Below, piece by piece: positions 25,623 to 33,520 of a DNA stretch of 64,000 nucleotides. Source of the DNA: Brevibacillus sedimenti (GTDB lineage: Bacteria; Bacillota; Bacilli; Brevibacillales; Brevibacillaceae); contig NZ_CP064048.1 of the NCBI RefSeq assembly GCF_020923495.1, positions 16,001-80,000 on the forward strand, in the 5' to 3' direction. Both the position numbers and the translations under genes were made by a program. Every line of letters starts with the position of its first letter. Within the stretch, counting starts at the first letter, position 1. The notes beneath the pieces were generated by a model that saw nothing but the letters and a program-made list of their open reading frames with translations, had not been told where the DNA came from and ran no database searches.

Positions 25623-25640
25623 AATGAATGCTCATTCATT
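25623..25640. promoter_or_regulatory. 18-bp palindrome upstream of the FadH-like gene, candidate TetR-family operator
   Basis: Perfect 8-bp arms AATGAATG and CATTCATT with a 2-base centre. The half-site TGAATG/CATTCA is that of Bacillus FadR (YsiA) boxes, but the known box spaces the halves by six bases and this one by two. It ends 24 bases before the start codon, where it would block transcription or elongation. Confidence 0.55.
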
Positions 25641-25695
25641 TTTACTCCCCATCATTTCGGCGGGCACGGCCGGTTTTCCTGCTGCCCCGGCCTGC

Positions 25696-26169
25696 TTACA
25701 GCCGGAGCAATCTGCCCAAGTTGGCGGCGAATTGATCGAGAGCCTGCCGACAGTGCGCGTTTGTTTCATCTGTATCAGGCTCTTCCACCACAAAGTGAAA
25801 ATCGAGAGTCACGCCGTACTCGGCGAGAACGCCTGGGTTGAGACAGCGCCGCTTTTCCGTCAAGGAAACGTCCGGCACAATCTCACGAGCCCGCTCCCAC
25901 AGTCGGGCGGCCGCCTCTGCCTCAACTGCTCCGGGATAGTCGATCTGTGCCTCCACTTCGCAGGCGGCAGCGTCGGGCAGCGGAAACAGATGCACGGTCG
26001 CAAGCGGCTGTTCGCTCTCCTCCGCCGAAGCCGTCACGTATACCGTGATCTCCCGCGTCTCCTCGTCCTCCAGCAGGGAATGCTCCGTCCGCAGAATTAC
26101 GTCGCGGATCACCCCGTGGCCCGAGAGTGTTTGGTCCAATATTTCCATCATGCGCTGCAACACAAACAT
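25696..26169 (-). CDS. Hypothetical acidic protein, 157 aa
   Basis: Not recognised. A soluble acidic protein with an N-terminal helix (MFVLQRMMEILDQTLSGHG), a strand-rich middle (REITVYVTASAEES, QPLATVHLFPLPD, CEVEAQIDYP) and a helical end (RQALDQFAANLGRLLRL). The ATG at 26169 is only three bases from GGAGG, so GTG 26163 may be the true start. It lies between the FadH-like gene and the first intergenic repeat element; the repeat begins about 90 bases upstream. No conserved catalytic residues stand out. Confidence 0.55.
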   Translation of the reverse strand: MFVLQRMMEILDQTLSGHGVIRDVILRTEHSLLEDEETREITVYVTASAEESEQPLATVHLFPLPDAAACEVEAQIDYPGAVEAEAAARLWERAREIVPDVSLTEKRRCLNPGVLAEYGVTLDFHFVVEEPDTDETNAHCRQALDQFAANLGRLLRL

Positions 26170-26235
26170 GTTCCTCCAGTCTTGCTGTCACTCTTTCTTT
26201 TGAGTATATCACGTGCGCCCGGGCAGTGGAAAACT

Positions 26236-26253
26236 CCTTCACGAAGAAGGGGT
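26236..26253. repeat. Left hairpin-forming direct repeat flanking element copy 1
   Basis: CCTTCACGAAGAAGGGGT, present again at 26486-26503. With its upstream ACT it folds as ACTCCTTC / GAAGGGGT around ACGAA. The pair of identical 18-mers brackets copy 1 of the intergenic element. Confidence 0.7.
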
Positions 26254-26259
26254 GCAGAG

Positions 26260-26487
26260 TGAAGACAAGCTGTTCTTTTTTATCATTAAAGGTTCCACAT
26301 CGTAAGATTTTCCCATCGTAACCAGGCCCCAGGCCGGTGGCCTGCACATTCATCAACCAAATTTGTTTGCCCCCTGCCCGCGTCGCGTTTTGGAGCGGAC
26401 AATATCCACTTCTTTGCTGGTCGTCAAGAGAGCGAGCGGGCACCATCACACATGACACCTCGGACTTTGTCTGCAAATTGAAACCCC
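26260..26487 (+). repeat. Structured intergenic element, copy 1 (MITE-like, not annotated family)
   Basis: Four blocks are shared in the same order with a second copy at 46216-46555: TGAAGACAAGCTGTT (26260-26274, 14 of 15 identical); a hairpin AGGCCGGTGGCCT followed by GCACATTCATCAACC (26329-26358); 78 bases at 26364-26441 with only three differences; and CGGACTTTGTCT...TGAAACCCC (26461-26487). The outer ends are imperfect inverted repeats (TGAAGACAAGCT against TGCAGACAAAGT). GCCCGCGTCGC (26376-26386) can pair with GCGAGCGGGC (26432-26441). No credible protein is encoded. It fills most of the 319-base gap between two minus-strand genes. Confidence 0.75.
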
Positions 26488-26504
26488 TTCACGAAGAAGG
26501 GGTC
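26483..26504 (-). terminator. Hairpin at the right end of element copy 1, possible terminator
   Basis: ACCCCTTC / GAAGGGGT with loop ACGAA. On the minus strand it is followed by TTTC, so it could end the transcript of the small gene at 26489-26803, whose last codons lie inside it. Confidence 0.5.
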
Positions 26505-26803
26505 GGGGGATTGTTAACGTTTTTTTGGTTCATGAACTCCGCCAGCCAAGCACGCCGGACTTCTTTATTGGGACAAAAGGCGAGGACATAGCTCTCACCG
26601 CGCATGTACTTTTCCTTGATCCACTCTTTATGTTTCCGGAAAAACGCCTGCTGAAAGTCGGGCGGCATTTGATGATACTCTTCCAAAGCTGAGGGGTTCT
26701 GGAGGAAAAAATCTTCATCATAAATGATTTCTTCGTTTTGTTGGCGGCTGATAATGTATACGAACGCGATCACCAGAAACAGGTTGACTAAAAAAATCGT
26801 CAT
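26489..26803 (-). CDS. Hypothetical membrane-anchored small protein, 104 aa
   Basis: ATG 26803 with GGGAGGG eight bases upstream. An N-terminal membrane helix (FLVNLFLVIAFVYIISR, residues 4-20) is followed by a charged cytosolic part rich in aromatic and acidic residues (DEDFFLQNPSALEEYHQMPP, DFQQAFFRKHKEWIKEKYMR). No family recognised. The last codons (PPTPSS) are encoded by the hairpin at the end of the repeat element, so insertion of the element may have rebuilt the C-terminus. An A+T-rich upstream region with TATACT-like boxes could hold its promoter. Confidence 0.6.
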   Translation of the reverse strand: MTIFLVNLFLVIAFVYIISRQQNEEIIYDEDFFLQNPSALEEYHQMPPDFQQAFFRKHKEWIKEKYMRGESYVLAFCPNKEVRRAWLAEFMNQKNVNNPPTPSS

Positions 26804-26962
26804 CCAAAATCCCTCCCGTCAGCATATTTGTCTGAATGATCTGTCTTATCAGTATATTATTATTCTACCACGCTTTCGGTGTTTTTAAACCACCTTGTGC
26901 ATTTATTTTGCAAAAAAACTTTTTTGTACGCAGAACATGACATCGTCCTCCGCCCAGCAAAA

Positions 26963-26988
26963 AAAACACCCGGTCTACCGGGTGTTTT
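26963..26988. terminator. Terminator after the LCP gene
   Basis: AAAACACCCGGT / ACCGGGTGTTTT, an 11-12 bp stem flanked by A and T runs, starting 26 bases past the LCP stop. It can act on both strands. Confidence 0.9.
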
Positions 26989-27013
26989 CTCTGCTCTCTT
27001 TATCGCGACACGG

Positions 27014-28426
27014 CTACGAGGTGCTGATCTGGTCGGACGGATCGACTGCTGTCGGCACCTGCTGTTGGCTTCCTGCCGGCGGCACGATGTCCGGCGGCGG
27101 TGTGGTTCCCGTCGACGGCACGGGATTGGACGACGGCGTGCCATCCTGTCCCGTCGGCGAAATAATATCAGGCGGCGGTGTTTCGCCTGTTTCCGGCTTC
27201 AGCTCAGTTTCGTCCTGTGCCGGATTGGATGGCGTTTCTTCCTTCGCCTTCGACTTGGCTGGCCGGGTCGCCGGTGCAGCCGTCTCCACCGTTGCAGATG
27301 TGCTTTTCTTGCGCGGATTGCTGCTGGCGGTCACTGTCTCCTCCCCGCTCTCCAGTACGGGAGAATCGTTTAACTGAGCGACGACGCTTCCCGACAGGCC
27401 CATCTCCGTCTGCAGGGTGGTTCGGATGGCGTTCAGGTTTTCCTTGGGCAGGTAGGTGTACCCACCTTTCCAGTACGCCCCGTTATCCAACGTAACCAGC
27501 GAAGAGGAATTGAATCCCTTGAAGTCGTAGGCGAGCCCCTTGATCTGCTCTTTGGACAGATCGGTATGAATGTGCTTTGCGCCTATATCCATGACGTTAA
27601 AGATTTTCGTCAAGCCGTCCAGCGAAGTGGCCTTGTCCACTACAGCTCGGATAACCTCCTGCTGACGGCGGTTGCGGTCAAAGTCGGTGGAAAAGTATTT
27701 GGTGCCGCGGTTGTCGTGCCGATGGCGGACGTAGCCCAGCGCCTGCTCGCCGTTCAAAAGCTGCAGACCGGGCTCCAGGTTGATATGGGTGCCGTCCGTC
27801 GGGTCATCGTACACCAGTTTGCGGTCGACGTTGACCTCGACGCCGCCCAACTCGTCGATGACCGCCTTGAAGCCTTCAAAGTCAACTGCGACGTAATGAT
27901 GGATCGGAATGCCCAGCAGTTCCGTCAGCGTCTTTTTCGTCAGCGAGATGCCGTCTTCCGTCGGCGTTTCGTTGTTCCGCTCCGCCCGACGTCGCTCCGC
28001 CTCCCCGTTGGCGTAGACGGCGTTGATTTTATGGTAGTCCCGGTACCCCGGAATCTTTACCCGCGTATCCCGCGGGATCGACACCATGGTCACCTTTTTC
28101 GTCTCCGGGTTGGCGACGGCGACGATCATGACGTCCGTATTCATCGTCCCTGTCTCCGGGCGTGTATCCCGGCCGAGAATGATAAACGACAGCGGCTTGT
28201 CGGAATGGTAGGTAGGGTCTGTATTTGAAGTTAGCGGAGAAAAGTCGTTATTCGTCACGGTATCCAGTGTCCGATCGATTTTCCAGTAAACCGCGCCAGC
28301 CGCTCCGCCGATCATCAGCAGCATGAACAAGCTGAACAAAATCAGCCGTCTGCGCAGGGTGCGCCGACGCGCCGACTTTTTCTTCTGTGCGGAAGTGCGC
28401 GTGCGCGTTGCCACAGTTTCAGGCAT
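27014..28426 (-). CDS. LytR-CpsA-Psr (LCP) family cell-wall polymer ligase
   Basis: 470 residues from ATG 28426 (AAGGAG at 10 bases; longer starts would place the anchor too far in). A basic cytosolic tail (KKKSARRRTLRRRL) precedes one membrane helix (FSLFMLLMIGGAAGAVYW, about 34-51) and the extracellular LCP domain (about 90-260) with GRDTRPETGTMNTDVMIV, SIPRDTRVKIPGY, KINAVYANG and GYVRHRHDNRGTKY, including the Arg and Asp residues used for pyrophosphate and metal. LCP enzymes attach teichoic acids or other glycopolymers to peptidoglycan. The last 100 residues are a disordered Pro/Thr/Ser tail with two PPPDI repeats, unusual for TagU-type proteins. Confidence 0.9.
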   Translation of the reverse strand: MPETVATRTRTSAQKKKSARRRTLRRRLILFSLFMLLMIGGAAGAVYWKIDRTLDTVTNNDFSPLTSNTDPTYHSDKPLSFIILGRDTRPETGTMNTDVMIVAVANPETKKVTMVSIPRDTRVKIPGYRDYHKINAVYANGEAERRRAERNNETPTEDGISLTKKTLTELLGIPIHHYVAVDFEGFKAVIDELGGVEVNVDRKLVYDDPTDGTHINLEPGLQLLNGEQALGYVRHRHDNRGTKYFSTDFDRNRRQQEVIRAVVDKATSLDGLTKIFNVMDIGAKHIHTDLSKEQIKGLAYDFKGFNSSSLVTLDNGAYWKGGYTYLPKENLNAIRTTLQTEMGLSGSVVAQLNDSPVLESGEETVTASSNPRKKSTSATVETAAPATRPAKSKAKEETPSNPAQDETELKPETGETPPPDIISPTGQDGTPSSNPVPSTGTTPPPDIVPPAGSQQQVPTAVDPSDQISTS

Positions 28427-28547
28427 ATGTATCAAACTCCTTGTTAGCATTGGAAAAAAGTTGTGAAAAGATCGAAAAAACAAGAAAAGTGCTTGTTGAA
28501 ATAAAGCACCGCATATTTCTTCCAAATAGTAATACTCTGACTTCGGT

Positions 28548-28556
28548 ATTATACCA
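28548..28556 (-). promoter_or_regulatory. Extended -10 promoter of the LCP gene
   Basis: Minus strand TGG directly before TATAAT (28553-28548). It lies about 120 bases before the LCP start, giving a leader of roughly 115 bases with no clear structure. Confidence 0.5.
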
Positions 28557-28596
28557 TATTGTTGTCCATTTTTGTAGAAAAATGTTGCCAGAACGT

Positions 28597-28628
28597 AAAA
28601 CTCCTCCATTGGTTGTCGATGGAGGAGT
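28597..28628 (-). terminator. Terminator after the PfkB kinase gene
   Basis: ACTCCTCCAT / ATGGAGGAGT with a 9-base loop followed by TTTTACG on the minus strand, about 90 bases past the kinase stop. Confidence 0.75.
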
Positions 28629-28716
28629 GGTTCTTGTTAAAGAGTTTAGGTCATTGTCGTCCCTGTGTCGCGCAGGCTTCCGTTCGCTTCCGCATCGATT
28701 CGTGCGTGAGCGGCAG

Positions 28717-29586
28717 CTAGGCGGCTGCCCGTTCCGCCACCGTTACGCCAAATGCCGCTTGCTCGGCGAGCGACTCGGTTTTTCTGAGGGCAGCCAGCAC
28801 GCCCGCCACAAACGCATCCTTGGCAGTTTCGCGCAGGGAGCAATCGGGCTGCGGCAACCAGAGCGCCTCTGACTGCCGGCACACATACAGGCCGTTTTCA
28901 CCGCCCAGCACGATCACCTGTTGGACTCCCTCGTTGAGCAGTATGCTGGCTGCCGCTTCCGCGCCCGCAGCCGAGGACGCAGGCTTCCCCGTCAGCACTT
29001 CCAGCTCGTCCGTGTCGATGACGATCAGCTTGACGCCGTGTAAAAGCCCCCGCCACCGCTCCGCCTTTTTCACCGAGACGGGATCGGCCACGACAGGTAT
29101 GCCCCGGCGCATCCCTTCCCGCAGAAAACGGCGGATGACCCACTCCGGCAAATTGGCGTCCAGAAACAAGCCGGTTGCATGCTGCAGCCGCTTTACACCG
29201 TCTTCCATCATCTGCTCCGTCCACGCCTCGTTCACCGCCATGTCGGAGATGGCCGCGAGCAGTTCGCCGTCAGCGGCGCGGATGGCCAGATAGCGTCCCG
29301 TCCTGCCGCCAGGAACGCGGACCATCCCGATGGTCGCCACGCCGCTTTGGGCCGTCATCTGGCGCAGCCATTCCCCTTCCGCATCTTCGCCAACCAGCGC
29401 GAACAGCAGCACCTCTTCTCCCAGGCGCGCCAGGTGGTCAGCCACGTTGCGCGCCACGCCGCCCGCCGTCTGACGTACGATACCCGGATTGCTCGTTCCC
29501 GGCAGCAGTGCGGCGGACGTGATCCCCTGCACGTCCACATTGGCTCCCCCAGCGCACAACCAGTATTCCTTCATGCTACCCAGCAT
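28717..29586 (-). CDS. PfkB-family carbohydrate or nucleoside kinase with altered active-site motif
   Basis: 289 residues. The ribokinase fold is clear: N-terminal CAGGANVDVQG, QTAGGVARNVADHLARLG, FALVGEDAEGEWLR, VADPVSVKKAERW, VIDTDELEVLTG and VIVLGGENGLYV. The pattern resembles pseudouridine-type kinases. The expected anion-hole/catalytic motif GAGDAF reads TAKDAF here: the catalytic Asp is kept but both glycines are lost. The reading frame also ends early (VAERAAA, stop) while the next frame continues LAAAHARIDAEANGSLR, like a missing C-terminal segment. It may be inactive, divergent or frameshifted. No ribosome binding site is obvious at 29586; ATG 29574 is possible. Confidence 0.7.
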   Translation of the reverse strand: MLGSMKEYWLCAGGANVDVQGITSAALLPGTSNPGIVRQTAGGVARNVADHLARLGEEVLLFALVGEDAEGEWLRQMTAQSGVATIGMVRVPGGRTGRYLAIRAADGELLAAISDMAVNEAWTEQMMEDGVKRLQHATGLFLDANLPEWVIRRFLREGMRRGIPVVADPVSVKKAERWRGLLHGVKLIVIDTDELEVLTGKPASSAAGAEAAASILLNEGVQQVIVLGGENGLYVCRQSEALWLPQPDCSLRETAKDAFVAGVLAALRKTESLAEQAAFGVTVAERAAA

Positions 29587-29786
29587 GTCATGCCCCCCTC
29601 GTCGCCATTCGCGTCTTCTTGCATTTTCTTACTCTTTCGACATTATTCTGTGTTTCCCTACCACAAGATGGAATACGCGTTCGCTTGCACGTTTATTTCA
29701 CATCGGCATATGATCAATGTTCAGTAGTGACGAGCGGCGCAAACAGTGCTACAGTTAAGGGCAAAAACGATGACGGAGATGAACTT

Positions 29787-31010
29787 ATGAGTGCCCATAG
29801 CGGCAGTGTTAACACCTCTGCTGCGGTACATGCCGCTCCCACGGTGTACCGTGTGTTGTTTGCTATCAGCCTGGTCCACCTGCTCAACGACAGCCTGCAG
29901 GCGGTCATTCCCGCCCTGCTGCCAGTTCTTGAAGCAAATTTGGCCCTGACGTATACCCAGGTGGGCATGATCCTATTGGTCATGAACCTGACGGCTTCCG
30001 CTCTCCAGCCGGTCGTCGGGTACATATCCGACCGCAAGTCGCGACCGTACATGCTGCCGGTCGGTCTGTTGGTCTCCGGGCTCGGCATGCTGTCACTGGC
30101 CCTGGCCAGCAATTACTACGTCGTGCTGCTCGCCGTCGCCTGCGTCGGCATCGGGTCGGCCGTATTTCATCCGGAAGCATCGCGGGTCGCCCACCACGCC
30201 TCCGGCACCCGCCGAGGATTGGGACAGTCCATTTTTCAGGTGGGGGGCAACGCCGGACAGGCGCTCGCGCCGCTGATGACCATATTGATCTTCCAACAGT
30301 TGGGCCAGCCGGGCGCGATGTGGTTTTTGGTCCCGGCAGCTGCCGCCAGTGCAGTGCTTGTGTACGTCGCCAACTGGTACCAGGGGCAGCAGCGCGCCAA
30401 AAAAGCTGTCGCCGCTGCAGTCGCCTACACCCACCGCAACAAGCGCCTGGTCGCACTGGGCCTGTTGGTCCTGATCGTCAGCGTCCGTTCCTGGATGAGT
30501 GCAGGCTATCAAAGCTTCTACCAGTTCTACCTGATGAACATCCAGCACATGAGCTATGACAGTGCGCAGTACTGCGTGTTCGTCTTCCTGCTCGCAGGCG
30601 CGATCGGCACCTTTTTGGGCGGCCCGCTGGCCGATCGGTTCGGCAAACGCAACCTGCTGATCGTCTCCACACTGGGCGCGCTGCCGCTGACGCTCTTGAC
30701 ACCGTACGTGTCCGGATATTGGATTTATCCTGTCTTGTTTCTCTGCGGTCTGATCCTGCTGTCCAGCTTTTCCGTCACGGTCGTCTACGCCCAGGAACTG
30801 CTGCCGGGACGCGTTGGCACCGTCTCCGGCCTGATTATCGGTCTGGCCTTTGGCATGGGCGGCATGGGTGCGCTGGTGCTCGGGTATTTGGCCGACCTGT
30901 ACGGCATTGCGTCCGTCATCACGCTCTGCTCGCTCATGCCGCTGATCGGTGTCCTCGGCCTGCTTCTGCCCAAAGATCAAAACCTGCGAGCCTGGGTGGC
31001 ACGCGATTAA
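29787..31010 (+). CDS. Fsr-like MFS transporter (fosmidomycin resistance protein family)
   Basis: 407 residues from ATG 29787, seven bases after GGAGAT; the longer frame upstream is ignored. Twelve hydrophobic segments, with family features SLVHLLNDSLQAVIPALLPV, VGYISDRKSRPYMLPVG, VFHPEASRVAHHASGTRRGL and GGPLADRFGKRNLLIVS. The Fsr family exports fosmidomycin and possibly natural phosphonates or other small compounds. It is divergent from the PfkB gene across about 200 bases and ends at a strong shared terminator. Resistance should not be inferred without testing. Confidence 0.85.
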   Translation: MSAHSGSVNTSAAVHAAPTVYRVLFAISLVHLLNDSLQAVIPALLPVLEANLALTYTQVGMILLVMNLTASALQPVVGYISDRKSRPYMLPVGLLVSGLGMLSLALASNYYVVLLAVACVGIGSAVFHPEASRVAHHASGTRRGLGQSIFQVGGNAGQALAPLMTILIFQQLGQPGAMWFLVPAAAASAVLVYVANWYQGQQRAKKAVAAAVAYTHRNKRLVALGLLVLIVSVRSWMSAGYQSFYQFYLMNIQHMSYDSAQYCVFVFLLAGAIGTFLGGPLADRFGKRNLLIVSTLGALPLTLLTPYVSGYWIYPVLFLCGLILLSSFSVTVVYAQELLPGRVGTVSGLIIGLAFGMGGMGALVLGYLADLYGIASVITLCSLMPLIGVLGLLLPKDQNLRAWVARD

Positions 31011-31056
31011 CCACGCTTAACAGCGAGCACGGGACACGAAAGCAGCGCACCAAAGC

Positions 31057-31095
31057 AAAATCCCCCATGGGTGATTTCAGCCCATGGGGGATTTT
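31057..31095. terminator. Bidirectional terminator between the Fsr-like and SEC-C genes
   Basis: 15-bp perfect arms AAAATCCCCCATGGG / CCCATGGGGGATTTT with a 9-base loop, between two convergent genes. Confidence 0.92.
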
Positions 31096-31107
31096 TCATG
31101 TGATGAG

Positions 31108-33165
31108 TTATACGGGAACGCTGGTGGTGACACCCAACAGCTGGGAAACGGCCTGCGGATACAGCTCGGGTGTCCCGTACAGATACCAGGAGCCGTCCTG
31201 GGTTTGGCCGATCAGCCCGGCGATCGTCCAATCGGGCGCCAGTGCTTCGGCTGCCTGTGCGGCAAGCGACAGACGGATCGTTTCGCCGCTCGGCCGTTTC
31301 GCCAGCCAACCGTCTGTTTCCCGGCTGATCAGCACGAGGTGTTCTTCTGCCACCTGCTTGGGCCCGTCCGCGCCAAACAGACGCTGGTACGCCTCTTTTT
31401 CCAGAAGACCGCGCAGGCGGTACGCCTCCGGCAGCGCCTCTTTCAACTCGCCGAACAGCGGCTGCATGGCGGCGGCAATTGACGTGCCGTACTGCTTGTC
31501 CAGCCACTTGAAAAAGGCCATCAGCACCGACAAGAGGTTGCCGGCCAGCGTCTTGGTGGCCGCGTCCACGCGGGTAAAGATGTCGTGGACGAGGAAGTAC
31601 GCCACGTCTTCCTGCCGGAGCTGCTCCCAGGTAAAGGAGGGGCCAAAAGCGCTGCGGACAAACGTGCGGAAGTTGTTCATCGCTTCGTCGTACTTCTTGA
31701 CCGTCGCTTCCGACTTGCCCTCGGTCATTTCCGCCACAAAGCGGTTGATATCGGCCAGCCGCTCCGGCTGCACCGTATAGACGCTCTCCGGCAGCCCTTC
31801 GATCAGCGGACGGCTGAGCAGGTTGGCCACGTGCAGGGTGTTGTTCGGCAGCGCCAACCGCGGCTTGAGCGTATCCAGGTGGATGAGCCGACCCAGTCCC
31901 TGGCCGGACTGTCCGTCCCGCACCAGATGATCGATCAGTTCCTGAAGCTTGTTTTGCAGCGTCTCGTTCGCAGAAGCTGCTGCCAGCGTAGGAGCCAGCC
32001 CGTCCAAGGCTTCATGCGGGGTCACGAGCCACTTTTCCGTAAAATAGGCGCGCATCGCCCACTGCAAAACAGGGGACGGCAGCATTGGCTCGCTGGTGAC
32101 AAACAACGTGCCTTTCGCCAGCCTGGAACCAGTAGACGTCAGCACGCGAATCTCTTCCTCGGATGCTTGGTCGGGAAGTTGCAGCAGCGACGCCACTTCG
32201 TCAATCTGCGCCGGATAGCCTTCCACCCAGGCCGTATTGTCCTGCAGGATCAATTCAGCCTGCACTTCGTACAGCTCCAGAAGCGCATCTTTTAGCGTCG
32301 GAAAGAGATGCTCTTCCTTGCGCGGGGCGTACACCCAGATTTCCCGGCTGCCGTCCCGCTTTTTCAATTCGAACGCCCGCTGCGCATCGATCGCCTGACG
32401 AAGCCGGTCCATGTCCGGAATCGTGTAGATGCGCCGGGTAAGACCGTCGCTGCGGCTGCCGCCCTCCGATGCGCCAAAGGCGACGATGAATCGATACAGC
32501 GCGGTGGTGTAGGTGCGCCGTTCAGGGTTATCCGCTGCTTCCAGCACTTCCGGATGTTCACCCAACCACTCCACCAATGCGGGCTTTACGTGTGGTTGCA
32601 AGATGATGCTGCCCGAGAACAAAAGATCACGCAGCCCCAGATTGAGCAACCGGCCCACGATGATCTGACCAGGCTGCATGTTCAGGGGGCTGGTTCTCAG
32701 CACATAGCGGGTCTCGCCGCTGAGCGGATGGCGGACCGTCAGCACATCCCGCTCCACCTGCACGATCTCGTAGGCGTTCAAGTGCAGACGGGTGAAGGAG
32801 CGGCGCAGATCCAGGTCCATCCGGCGGCCGTGCTGCTTCAGATAGCTTTCCAGCACGGTTTCGCCGTTGGCTTTCACATCAAGGACGAACCAGTTGAAAA
32901 AGTGGGCCGCCCACTCCGGATTCATGACGCTCTCAGCCGCCAGTCCGACCTCCGCGGCAAAGCGCTCCCGTGCCTGTTGGACGGTTTCGCTGCTGACCTT
33001 GCCGGCGACGAAGTGGTTCAGCCGTTCGACCCAGGATGCGTACTCCTTTTGCAGTTTTTGCTCGTGTCGGCTGCGCAGCTCCGTGATCGGTGTCACGATG
33101 CCGCAACATTTTTTGTATTTTTTCCCGCTTCCACAGGGACAAAGATCATTTCTTCCTACAGACAT
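31108..33165 (-). CDS. Large SEC-C zinc-motif protein with integrase-like SAM helical region
   Basis: 685 residues. The N-terminal SEC-C metal motif NDLCPCGSGKKYKKCC (Cys9, Cys11, Cys20, Cys21) is the zinc finger of SecA tails and many unlinked proteins. The central 400 residues match no family I know. Residues about 484-560 (TVKKYDEAMNNFRTFVRSAF, VAYFLVHDIFTRV, LLSVLMAFFKWLDKQYG) resemble the core-binding SAM-like domain of tyrosine recombinases, without a catalytic domain after it. No signal peptide. It follows two unknown minus-strand genes (33257-34587), probably in one unit. The start ATG 33165 has AAGGAGAT about 13 bases upstream. Confidence 0.75.
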   Translation of the reverse strand: MSVGRNDLCPCGSGKKYKKCCGIVTPITELRSRHEQKLQKEYASWVERLNHFVAGKVSSETVQQARERFAAEVGLAAESVMNPEWAAHFFNWFVLDVKANGETVLESYLKQHGRRMDLDLRRSFTRLHLNAYEIVQVERDVLTVRHPLSGETRYVLRTSPLNMQPGQIIVGRLLNLGLRDLLFSGSIILQPHVKPALVEWLGEHPEVLEAADNPERRTYTTALYRFIVAFGASEGGSRSDGLTRRIYTIPDMDRLRQAIDAQRAFELKKRDGSREIWVYAPRKEEHLFPTLKDALLELYEVQAELILQDNTAWVEGYPAQIDEVASLLQLPDQASEEEIRVLTSTGSRLAKGTLFVTSEPMLPSPVLQWAMRAYFTEKWLVTPHEALDGLAPTLAAASANETLQNKLQELIDHLVRDGQSGQGLGRLIHLDTLKPRLALPNNTLHVANLLSRPLIEGLPESVYTVQPERLADINRFVAEMTEGKSEATVKKYDEAMNNFRTFVRSAFGPSFTWEQLRQEDVAYFLVHDIFTRVDAATKTLAGNLLSVLMAFFKWLDKQYGTSIAAAMQPLFGELKEALPEAYRLRGLLEKEAYQRLFGADGPKQVAEEHLVLISRETDGWLAKRPSGETIRLSLAAQAAEALAPDWTIAGLIGQTQDGSWYLYGTPELYPQAVSQLLGVTTSVPV

Positions 33166-33256
33166 AAGGGGTTTGGATCTCCTTTCATTTCCACCGCGGC
33201 ATGCGCGGGGAATCTAGCGCAATCCCCCTATATATACCGCATTTCTTATCAGGTGT

Positions 33257-33520
33257 TCAAGTGTTCTCGTGTCGGTCATGAGCGATGCCCGCCACTGCGG
33301 ACGACTCCCACTGGGCGATAAACTGCTCCAGCCGATATATCAGCGCTTCGATGCGGTGCTTTTCACTCATGCAGTCAGCGATGGCGGAAAGCTGATTCGC
33401 GGCGAACAGCTCCACCACTTCCCGTTCCATTTCCTGTAGGCGAATCCGATAACGCGCGATAATCTCGCGCAGCAAGGAAAACCTCTGCTCAAACCGGATC
33501 ATGGCCTCCAGATCGCTCAT
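33257..33520 (-). CDS. Small coiled-coil protein, 87 aa
   Basis: Starts at ATG 33520, overlapping the upstream stop as ATGA. Predicted almost wholly helical and coiled-coil. Its segment VELFAANQLSAIADCMSEKH is similar to AHFQQSNMQAIEVLMKEKHK at the end of the protein encoded upstream (shared pattern F-x3-N-x2-AI-x3-M-x-EKH), so the two share a module and may bind each other. No known family. It is translationally coupled and followed 91 bases later by the SEC-C gene. Confidence 0.65.
   Translation of the reverse strand: MSDLEAMIRFEQRFSLLREIIARYRIRLQEMEREVVELFAANQLSAIADCMSEKHRIEALIYRLEQFIAQWESSAVAGIAHDRHENT

Noticed and set aside
26337..26591. Short frames in both copies of the repeat sharing CLPPARVAFWSG and SRERAG
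   Set aside because: The few differences between copies change the amino acids (Q/H, Y/H, S/A) and there is no ribosome binding site, so conservation is at the nucleotide or RNA level.
28646..28882. 78-aa frame overlapping the end of the PfkB gene as a separate gene
   Set aside because: No start signal; better explained as the displaced C-terminus of the kinase or a shadow frame.
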